From the NCBI GenBank assembly GCA_964406575.1, contig CAYOSH010000074.1, positions 1 through 8,210 on the forward strand: a DNA stretch of 8,210 nucleotides, in the 5' to 3' direction. The translations under genes and the position numbers were made by a program. Positions within the stretch are counted from its first letter, which is position 1; each line of letters opens with the position of its first letter. The DNA is from WTAW01 sp964406575. GTDB lineage: Bacteria > Acidobacteriota > Aminicenantia > Aminicenantales > Aminicenantaceae. The notes under the pieces were generated by a model. It ran no database searches and was not told the origin of the DNA. It was given only the letters and a program-made list of their open reading frames with translations. Of the stretch, positions 1 to 4,558 are shown piece after piece.

Positions 1-176
1 AATTGCTCAAACCACAGAAAATTATTGCAGGTACGGACCCGGTGGCCATAGACTCCTATGGTGCAACTTTATTCGGATATAAGCAAAAAGATATCCTTGC
101 GATAAACAAAGCACACGAGCATGGCCTCGGCGAAATGGATCTAGAAAAAGTAAACATCAAAGAACTGGTGATTTAA
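1..176 (+). CDS. DUF362-type protein, C-terminal end (partial)
   Basis: The reading frame is open from the window edge (first full codon at base 3) to TAA at 174-176, giving 57 residues of a C-terminus; the 5' part is outside the window. It contains GTDPVAIDSYGATLFGY, followed by an ILAINKAHEHGLGE segment. This resembles the end of the DUF362 domain, where a GTDPVAxD motif is followed by a helix and a short HGLGE-like turn. DUF362 proteins often carry 4Fe-4S ferredoxin motifs, but none can be seen in this part, so the redox role is not shown here. It is the only convincing plus-strand gene and converges on the minus-strand sigma operon. Its stop codon lies directly against a remnant of a kinase gene (from about 179). 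The call rests on motif recognition of a short fragment. Confidence 0.7.
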   Translation, partial: LLKPQKIIAGTDPVAIDSYGATLFGYKQKDILAINKAHEHGLGEMDLEKVNIKELVI

Positions 177-178
177 TG

Positions 179-265
179 ACAGGGATCTCTTCAGATGGCT
201 GAACAGCAGTTGCGCAAATACTACAGAATCGTGCGGTATCTGGATTATCTGAGGAAGCATGAATT
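179..265 (-). pseudogene. Remnant of the zinc-ribbon head of a kinase gene
   Basis: Bases 179 to about 251 match 7607-7679, the 5' end of the kinase gene, at roughly 80 percent by eye; for example GTGCGGTATCTG is identical in both. Read on the minus strand this gives DNPDTARFCSICATAVQPSE, against ENTDTARFCSNCATPLQPSE in the 61-residue zinc-ribbon peptide. The second CxxC pair is kept. The first CxxC and the start codon are no longer in frame, so the copy is broken at its 5' side. On its 3' side the similarity ends exactly at the DUF362 stop codon, and the frame meets a stop inside that gene. It is a leftover of a second copy of the kinase gene, cut off before the kinase domain. Confidence 0.7.
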
Positions 266-351
266 GATACATCAAGTCTTTTAACATCTCCCCCTCTACA
301 AAAAAGAAATATTTACATTTGAAGAATTTAGAGAATATCTGGGCGTTTTAC

Positions 352-371
352 AAAAAAATCCGCCTGTCGGA
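352..371 (-). terminator. Possible weak rho-independent terminator of the sigma operon
   Basis: In the minus-strand transcript, about 35 bases after the DUF4097 stop codon, TCCG and CGGA can pair around a 5-base loop. They are followed at once by seven U. The U tract fits an intrinsic terminator, but the stem is only 4 bp, so the call is weak. Confidence 0.35.
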
Positions 372-404
372 GCAGCAATTTTGGAAGTCGAGCCTCTTTT
401 CCCC

Positions 405-2090
405 TTAGTTAAGGGATCCCTTCTTTATGGTTATGTCTCCCGAGGTTTCCAGCCGGACGACTGTACCCTTCTGCTGAGGGCTTGACGCTATGCGGCGCTC
501 TTCAGTCTGTTGGATATAGATGGGGTAATCCGAGCGGACGTTTCCGAACTCGGTGAAGGCTGATATGGTCACATCTGCATCCTGAGGAAGGGAAAGCTGG
601 ATGGGGTTGAACGTAGTTTTGACGTCAATCTTGGAGCCGGGCGGCAGCCTTTTGATCTGAGAGATATCGACGGAACTCGATTCTCCACGGATCGTGATCG
701 AACCTTGTGTCTTTTTCAAGATGACGTAATTGAAGGAATTGTCGATCGTTACATTCCCTCCGGCATCTTCCACCAGTACGCTCGAGGACTCGCCTTTCAC
801 CGCAACATCTCCATTGACACGTTGAACTTCTATGGCATTGAATGAAGAAATGATATCTGCGTATTTTTTAATGTCCATAACCTTGATTCTGGCCGATTCC
901 GATTTAATTTCCAGAAAGCCGCGGACGTCGCTTGCAGTGACATCTCCGAATGAGGAATTGATGGCCGCATTGCCTTCTATATCGCGGACGGTCACATTCG
1001 ATGATTCGCCGTCTATCTTTACCTTCCCCTCCACGGCGCTGACTGTGATACCTTGAAAGGAGCTCCGGATGTCCGCATCTCCTTTAATGGCTTCGGCAGT
1101 TATCAGGGCGGATTCGCTGACCACCTTAAGGCTCCCCCCAACGTTTTTCACTGTGACAGGTTCGAAGCTGCTCTCAATGAAAACATCTTTCTTTATGTCT
1201 TCCGCCTTGATTTCCGAGCTCTCGCCCCGGACCTCCAAGCCTCCCCGCACGCTTCGGACATCGATCAGTTGGAAGGAGGATGTGATCCGGCATTCACCTT
1301 CGACATCGCTTCCGACAATTTTGCTGCTTTCGGACTGGATGGTAAGAGGTCCGTCTATGTTCATGAAATTCACCTCTTCGAAGCTGCTGTGAACGATGGA
1401 TGCACCGCCGATGTTCTTCAGGGTTACTGAGCCGCTCTCGTTGGAAATCTCCACGGGACCATTGAAGTCCTCAACTGTAACCGAAGCAAAGCTGTTGTTC
1501 AGAAGAAGGTTTCCACCGCATCCTGTAATCTTCACTTGTCCCGATTCGTTGCGGATCTCCAGGCGCCCGCGTACTCCATTGACTGTTACATCGCCAAAGC
1601 TGTTATCTACTTCGAGAGATTGTTCGGCGGGTACGTGGATGTTGAGAGTTGCAGTAAAGGAGAAACTCATTCTTCCGGATCTGAGAATTTCTCTCACTTT
1701 TTTGAAGCGACCGCTTCTGCTTCCGCGGCTCTCTTCATACAACGGCGAATCTAGCCTGATCCGATATCCATCGTCAGAAGACTCGATGGAAATGTCGGTA
1801 TCGCTTAGAAAATCCTTCAGAAAATTCTCGTCCGAATTCCCCACTTCCACCTTGCCCTCGATGACAATTTCATGCCTGTCCCAGGCTGTGATGGTCAAAT
1901 CAGCCTGGGGTCCATCAATTCTGAGCATTTTTCCCGGAGCCGCAGCCACATTTTGGGAAAAGGTTTTGGTTTGCGTTTTTTTGGCTTTTCTGTTTGAAGC
2001 CTCATGCGCCGTTGCGATTTGGCTGAAGAAACAAAGAAGGCCCAACAATAAAAAGCCTGTAACCTTACAAAGGTTTAATTTTCTTTTCAT
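405..2090 (-). CDS. Exported DUF4097-type beta-helix (putative adhesin) protein with 18 x 18-residue repeats
   Basis: This is a 561-residue protein with an N-terminal signal peptide: a KRK start, a hydrophobic stretch at about residues 11-25, and an ATA-H cleavage site near residue 28. It is therefore probably periplasmic or surface-exposed. Residues 159-482 are 18 consecutive units of exactly 18 residues, alternating between an SF type (such as ADIRSSFQGITVSAVEGK) and an ES type (such as VKIDGESSNVTVRDIEGN). Such regular V/I/G-rich repeats are typical of DUF4097, a putative-adhesin family thought to fold as a parallel beta-helix. The flanks (about 45-158 and 483-561) are also beta-rich, without clear repeats. 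The start at 2090 is supported by GGGAGG five bases upstream. The gene is last in the sigma/anti-sigma operon, 14 bp after the anti-sigma stop. DUF4097 proteins often sit beside ECF sigma systems, so it is a likely output or partner. Ligand and true function are unknown. Confidence 0.85.
   Translation of the reverse strand: MKRKLNLCKVTGFLLLGLLCFFSQIATAHEASNRKAKKTQTKTFSQNVAAAPGKMLRIDGPQADLTITAWDRHEIVIEGKVEVGNSDENFLKDFLSDTDISIESSDDGYRIRLDSPLYEESRGSRSGRFKKVREILRSGRMSFSFTATLNIHVPAEQSLEVDNSFGDVTVNGVRGRLEIRNESGQVKITGCGGNLLLNNSFASVTVEDFNGPVEISNESGSVTLKNIGGASIVHSSFEEVNFMNIDGPLTIQSESSKIVGSDVEGECRITSSFQLIDVRSVRGGLEVRGESSEIKAEDIKKDVFIESSFEPVTVKNVGGSLKVVSESALITAEAIKGDADIRSSFQGITVSAVEGKVKIDGESSNVTVRDIEGNAAINSSFGDVTASDVRGFLEIKSESARIKVMDIKKYADIISSFNAIEVQRVNGDVAVKGESSSVLVEDAGGNVTIDNSFNYVILKKTQGSITIRGESSSVDISQIKRLPPGSKIDVKTTFNPIQLSLPQDADVTISAFTEFGNVRSDYPIYIQQTEERRIASSPQQKGTVVRLETSGDITIKKGSLN
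645..1616 (-). repeat. Region coding 18 tandem 18-residue beta-helix coils
   Basis: Residues 159-482 of the DUF4097-type protein can be cut into 18 units of 18 residues with no insertion or deletion. Odd units carry (N/S)SF at positions 5-7 and even units carry (N/S/G)ES at the same place, so the period is 36 residues (108 bp). Most units end in G plus one residue. The DNA copies have diverged, so the repeat is clear only in protein. Confidence 0.85.
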
Positions 2091-2095
2091 GGTAT

Positions 2096-2101
2096 CCTCC
2101 C
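2096..2101 (-). promoter_or_regulatory. Ribosome binding site of the DUF4097-type gene
   Basis: GGGAGG lies five bases before the ATG at 2090, in the 14-bp gap after the anti-sigma stop codon. It fixes the start of the exported protein and suggests independent initiation rather than strict coupling. Confidence 0.7.
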
Positions 2102-2104
2102 ATT

Positions 2105-2734
2105 CTATTGGTAGTCTTTAATTTGGATTAAAGTCACTTTTTTATCCTGAAGAGCTGCCAGCATATAGCGCCGGATATGGGCGCTTGCCGGATTCAATTC
2201 CAGGGCTCTCCGGCATCGTTCGATCTGTGTATCGATGGTTTCCAGCCGTTCCCTGTAAAGGGCCATCATTTCGAAATCCATATTCGCCAGTTTCGGCCTC
2301 ACTTTTTTTTCAAGTTCCTCGATCGCCGACTCATAATCGTGTTCCTTGCTTTCGATTCTCTTCAGAACCTTTTTAGCCAGATGTCCTTTGGACGGTATCG
2401 ACTCATTTGGGCTGAAAAACAGCATCAGGGATACACCAACCAGAATAATCGCCGCTGCGGTGGCAAACCAAGGATTAAAAAACAGTTTCCGGAACAGAGG
2501 AGAACGGTGCGGTTTGTGAAGATTTCCGATTCTTTTCTCTTCCCGAAGCCCGGCCTCGATCCGAGTCCAGAGGTGTGGCGCGTGAACCGGGTCCCGCAAT
2601 TCATGAACTCTTTCCTTGAGGTGGGCATCGAGGGTCCCTTCATCCCGGCAAAGTGCACATTCTCGACTGTGATGAACGAATGCTTCCTCATCCATTTTTC
2701 CCAGTTCATAATCTCTGAATCGATGGCATTTCAT
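2105..2734 (-). CDS. Membrane anti-sigma factor with zinc-binding N-terminus
   Basis: This 209-residue protein begins with a short cytoplasmic domain carrying C3-H4 and H22-x3-C26-x2-C29. The latter is the HxxxCxxC zinc signature of zinc-containing anti-sigma domains, which hold an ECF sigma factor inactive. One membrane helix follows at about 89-107 (WFATAAAIILVGVSLMLFF). The outer part, about 110-209, is charged and helical, probably coiled-coil (YESAIEELEKKVRPKL), and may be the sensing domain. The ATG overlaps the sigma-factor stop codon as ATGA, which implies translational coupling and fits a sigma/anti-sigma pair. GGGAG lies about 7 bases upstream of the ATG. The gene ends in TAG, so TAG works as a normal stop in this genome. 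The inducing signal cannot be read from sequence. Confidence 0.85.
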   Translation of the reverse strand: MKCHRFRDYELGKMDEEAFVHHSRECALCRDEGTLDAHLKERVHELRDPVHAPHLWTRIEAGLREEKRIGNLHKPHRSPLFRKLFFNPWFATAAAIILVGVSLMLFFSPNESIPSKGHLAKKVLKRIESKEHDYESAIEELEKKVRPKLANMDFEMMALYRERLETIDTQIERCRRALELNPASAHIRRYMLAALQDKKVTLIQIKDYQ

Positions 2735-3264
2735 AATTTTTCTCCCGCAGAGGATGTGCGCAACCAGGTTCTGAGTTTTTGACGGGCGCGGTGGACGTGG
2801 GCCTTCACGCTCCCCACACTGATACCCAGAATTTCTGCAATTTCCTCATAAGTGAATTGTTCGACCGCAGACAGCGTGAAACAGGTCTTCATTCTGGGGG
2901 GAAGCATATCTACCACTTGGGCTAGATTGAGGTGGCTCTCATGTGAGGGAGGATTGGGGTGTGAGGCATCGTCGAACTCTTTGACGACAGCTCTCTTTCT
3001 TTTCCGTAGGATGTCTGTGCAGGAATTCAGCAATATCCGGAAAAGGTAAGAGCTGAAGCGTGCTCCTCTCCGAAATCCGTGGATACCTCTATATAATTTC
3101 ATGAATGTGTCCTGAACCGCATCTTCGGCATCCTGCTGCCGGCCGAGCACGCGGCAGGCGGTGCGCAAAAGCGGCTGTTCATAACGCTCGTAGATCATAC
3201 GGTAGGCGCTCAAATCTCCCTGGCAGCATTTCTCAACCACTTGTTGTTCATGAAAATGGTCCAT
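2731..3264 (-). CDS. ECF-type RNA polymerase sigma factor (sigma-70 family)
   Basis: This is a 177-residue protein, the usual length for an ECF sigma factor. Region 2 spans about 24-92, with DAEDAVQDTF at 45-54 and RFSSYLFRILLNSCTDILRK at 69-88; it would bind core polymerase and the -10 element. A variable linker (about 93-115) leads to region 4 at about 118-167, with LPPRMKTCFTL and the helix-turn-helix YEEIAEILGISVGSVKAHVHRARQKL that reads the -35 element. The start at 3264 fits the family N-terminus (EQQVVEKCCQGDLSAY), and an in-frame stop lies just upstream. No strong ribosome binding site is seen: AGGA sits 12 bases before the ATG. It is the first gene of the operon and probably autoregulated, as is common in this family; that part is inference. 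Confidence 0.92.
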   Translation of the reverse strand: MDHFHEQQVVEKCCQGDLSAYRMIYERYEQPLLRTACRVLGRQQDAEDAVQDTFMKLYRGIHGFRRGARFSSYLFRILLNSCTDILRKRKRAVVKEFDDASHPNPPSHESHLNLAQVVDMLPPRMKTCFTLSAVEQFTYEEIAEILGISVGSVKAHVHRARQKLRTWLRTSSAGEKL

Positions 3265-3349
3265 ATTCTGATTATATCCTGATTTTCATTCCGTTAGACG
3301 GCGATTTGATCGAAATTGTTGAGTGGCCTTAGAAAAAATTTGGGTGAGT

Positions 3350-3383
3350 AGAACCTAGTAAAAAAAGTGCGGTTCTCATTATA
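3350..3383 (-). promoter_or_regulatory. Possible sigma-operon promoter with downstream dyad
   Basis: On the minus strand a perfect TATAAT (3378-3383) stands 114 bases before the sigma-factor ATG. Directly downstream of it is a perfect 6-bp inverted repeat, AGAACC/GGTTCT (3350-3355 and 3371-3376, 15-base spacer). This could be an operator at the transcription start or a 5' stem-loop. No good -35 hexamer is found 16-18 bases upstream, so the promoter call is weak. A second TATAAT (3271-3276) is too close to the ATG unless the message is leaderless. Confidence 0.3.
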
Positions 3384-3412
3384 TTAGCTGAAAAAGCCAT
3401 ACTGGGAAAGGG

Positions 3413-3442
3413 TGGTTTGAATAAACCATTGATTCTAATCAA
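3413..3442. repeat. Two adjacent perfect inverted repeats
   Basis: TGGTTT-gaat-AAACCA (3413-3428) is followed with no gap by TTGATT-ct-AATCAA (3429-3442). Both are perfect 6-bp arms with short loops. They lie upstream of the sigma operon and just outside the tRNA fragment. They could be protein-binding sites; no function is shown. Confidence 0.5.
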
Positions 3443-3494
3443 GTTACCTTGGAGATACTTCTTTTATATGAATGCAAGTTCAAAAGTGGCGTCA

Positions 3495-3545
3495 TGGTAC
3501 GCCCGGAGGGATTCGAACTGCCGACCTACTGATTCGTAGTCAGAT
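3495..3545 (-). pseudogene. 3' part of tRNA-Arg(ACG), probable attachment-site scar
   Basis: Read on the minus strand, the segment gives an anticodon arm (CTGA-CTACGAA-TCAG, anticodon ACG), a variable region, a T loop TTCGAAT, the acceptor 3' strand CGGGCGT, the discriminator A, and an encoded CCA at 3497-3495. The D arm and 5' acceptor strand are missing: the sequence turns AT-rich right after the anticodon arm. The 5' side of the T stem no longer pairs fully with CCCTC, so it is decayed, not a working tRNA. A tRNA 3' half that starts at the anticodon arm is the usual leftover of tyrosine-integrase insertion into a tRNA gene. By that model the inserted element would lie to the right (above 3546). 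No integrase gene is in the window. Confidence 0.75.
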
Positions 3546-3561
3546 GGCCGATCTTATTTAA

Positions 3562-3620
3562 GTATATTAAAATCAATAATATACGGGCTTTTAAAATTGC
3601 CCTTTTGACCAAATTTTGAC
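3562..3620. repeat. AT-rich inverted and direct repeats beside the tRNA fragment
   Basis: GTATATT (3562-3568) and AATATAC (3578-3584) form a perfect inverted repeat with a 9-base spacer. GGGC (3585-3588) and GCCC (3599-3602) flank an AT core. TTTTGAC occurs twice, 11 bases apart (3603-3609 and 3614-3620). One helical turn between the direct repeats would suit side-by-side protein binding, as at integrase or excisionase arm sites. That role is inferred only from the position next to the tRNA scar. Confidence 0.45.
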
Positions 3621-3672
3621 TACTTTTTTTCTCTATAGACGTAAAAAATGCGAATTTACACAGCAGGGAGCC

Positions 3673-3691
3673 AGAATTTACGGTAAATTCT
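3673..3691. repeat. Palindrome AGAATTTAC-g-GTAAATTCT
   Basis: Perfect 9-bp arms surround one central base. It overlaps the stop codon of the decayed kinase-gene tail that begins at 3678. It could be an operator or a recombination site; nothing else identifies it. Confidence 0.5.
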
Positions 3692-3760
3692 TCAATCCCG
3701 CCAACCTCTCCCTCGCATCATCAACCTCAGCTATCCCAGGCCTAGCATTCATCCACAGCA
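3678..3760 (-). pseudogene. Remnant of the 3' end of a kinase/TPR gene
   Basis: Bases 3693-3738 match 4568-4613, the end of the kinase gene, at 41 of 46 positions by eye. On the minus strand they encode RPGIAEVDDARERLAGLKNL, one more residue and TAA at 3678-3680, against DPGIAEVEDARERLVGL in the kinase. The match weakens upstream of LWMNARPG (about 3750) and no TPR-coding sequence follows. It is the tail of another family copy, cut off from its body and lying between the tRNA scar and the lipoprotein gene. Confidence 0.75.
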
Positions 3761-3953
3761 ACCTGTTACTTTGACTGTTGAATCCGCATTAGCATCTCCC
3801 TTGGTTCGCAGCGTAGTAAACAAACGACGCAATGACCGCGGCCGATTGCAGGAGATCTCCTATTTAAGAAGATGGTGACGTGCCTTGGATTGAGGTCAAA
3901 CATATAGAATAGTAGCCAGGTTAATTTATAAATACATTGCGAAAAATGATTAT

Positions 3954-4373
3954 TTACTTGAATTCCACAACATCCGCGCGAATGAAGAGCTTGACTTCTG
4001 TGTAGAGTATTAAGTTCAGAATATCGGTATCATAATGAACATTCACTAATGCAATTTTTTTATCTTCTCTGGGGCCATGTTCTTTTTCGTAATTATCCCA
4101 AAGATTCTCTAGGGCCTCCTGGTAGAGCATACCTGTTCCGCTTACCCTTGCTACTGCCAATGTGCTCACTTGTGCTCCAGGTCCAGCACTTAAGCCAAGA
4201 ATATACCCGGCTCTTGAACTTCCTGTTATATTGGTTGCGACGATGACGTAATTGGCTTCGGATAGCCCAACATCAGTCACATTTGCTGATAGAAACATCC
4301 CTGAATTAAAACATCCTGTAAAACTGACTGTCAGCAAAATGAGTACAACAGCTAAAAAAAGTGTTCGTTTCAT
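3954..4373 (-). CDS. Small lipoprotein, DUF6567-like
   Basis: From ATG at 4373 the product has 139 residues: MKR, a hydrophobic segment (FLAVVLILLTVSFTG) and Cys at about residue 21, which looks like a lipoprotein signal peptide with an FTG-C lipobox. GGAGG five bases before this ATG supports it over an upstream in-frame ATG at 4538, which would bury the signal peptide. The mature part has LSEANYVIVATNITGSS, AGYILGL, then a helix with ALENLWDNYEKEH, IALVNVHYD and a C-terminal strand IRADVVEF. This order resembles DUF6567 lipoproteins, a family without known function; I am moderately sure of that assignment. It lies 182 bp downstream of the kinase gene, with a possible promoter of its own. It would sit in the cell envelope. 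A link to the kinase is only positional. Confidence 0.75.
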   Translation of the reverse strand: MKRTLFLAVVLILLTVSFTGCFNSGMFLSANVTDVGLSEANYVIVATNITGSSRAGYILGLSAGPGAQVSTLAVARVSGTGMLYQEALENLWDNYEKEHGPREDKKIALVNVHYDTDILNLILYTEVKLFIRADVVEFK

Positions 4374-4378
4374 GATAT

Positions 4379-4383
4379 CCTCC
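4379..4383 (-). promoter_or_regulatory. Ribosome binding site that decides the lipoprotein start
   Basis: GGAGG lies five bases upstream of the ATG at 4373 and directly before the signal-peptide-coding sequence. The alternative ATG at 4538 has no comparable site. Confidence 0.7.
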
Positions 4384-4406
4384 AGTATCGAGCTTATTCC
4401 TATCTG

Positions 4407-4436
4407 GTTATAATTGCCACACAAATTTTTCCGCAA
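4407..4436 (-). promoter_or_regulatory. Possible sigma-70-type promoter of the lipoprotein gene
   Basis: On the minus strand TTGCGG (4431-4436) and TATAAC (4407-4412) are 18 bases apart, 33 bases before the lipoprotein ATG. The match to consensus is moderate, so this is a suggestion. Confidence 0.35.
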
Positions 4437-4530
4437 TAAATGTACCAATTGAAGCTTTGGGGAGTATTGCTTGGTAAAATGACTTTTTGTGTCCTTCCGA
4501 AATAACAGATGTCCACCATAGGAACCAAAT

Positions 4531-4558
4531 TGAGGCAAACATAATCTGCTTCACCTCA
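4531..4558 (-). other. Stem-loop overlapping the kinase stop codon
   Basis: The transcript can pair TGAGG (starting at the stop codon) with CCTCA 18 bases later. Most of the inner bases can also pair (AAGCA with TGTTT). No U tract follows, so it is not a classical terminator; it may protect or attenuate the message. Confidence 0.3.

Larger units (their letters stand above)
3265..3953. other. Gene-free region with regulatory repeats and recombination scars
   Basis: I find no convincing intact gene in this 689-base stretch. From left to right it holds the sigma operon upstream region (to about 3450, with three inverted repeats), a 3' tRNA-Arg fragment (3495-3545), AT-rich direct and inverted repeats (3562-3620), a palindrome (3673-3691), and a decayed kinase-gene tail (3678-3760). 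From 3761 to 3953 nothing is recognisable except a 12-bp palindrome at 3850-3861. Confidence 0.6.

Noticed and set aside
195..404. Plus-strand frame with MAEQQLRKYYRIVRYLDYLR, a stop, then KKEIFTFEEFREYLGVLQKN
   Set aside because: The first part is antisense to the zinc-ribbon remnant and stops at 282-284. The second part looks protein-like but has no start codon or ribosome site and no family I recognise; it is kept only as a possible decayed fragment.
832..2121. Several long plus-strand frames opposite the DUF4097-type gene
   Set aside because: They are shadows of the repeat-coding gene, which has a signal peptide, a ribosome site and regular repeats on the minus strand.
3850..3861. AGGAGATCTCCT palindrome as the start signal of a small plus-strand gene
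   Set aside because: The ATG that follows opens only about 11 codons; the palindrome has no other context.
4374..4538. Longer lipoprotein start at 4538, adding 55 residues
   Set aside because: It would place the signal peptide and lipobox in the middle of the protein, while the ATG at 4373 has GGAGG at the right distance.
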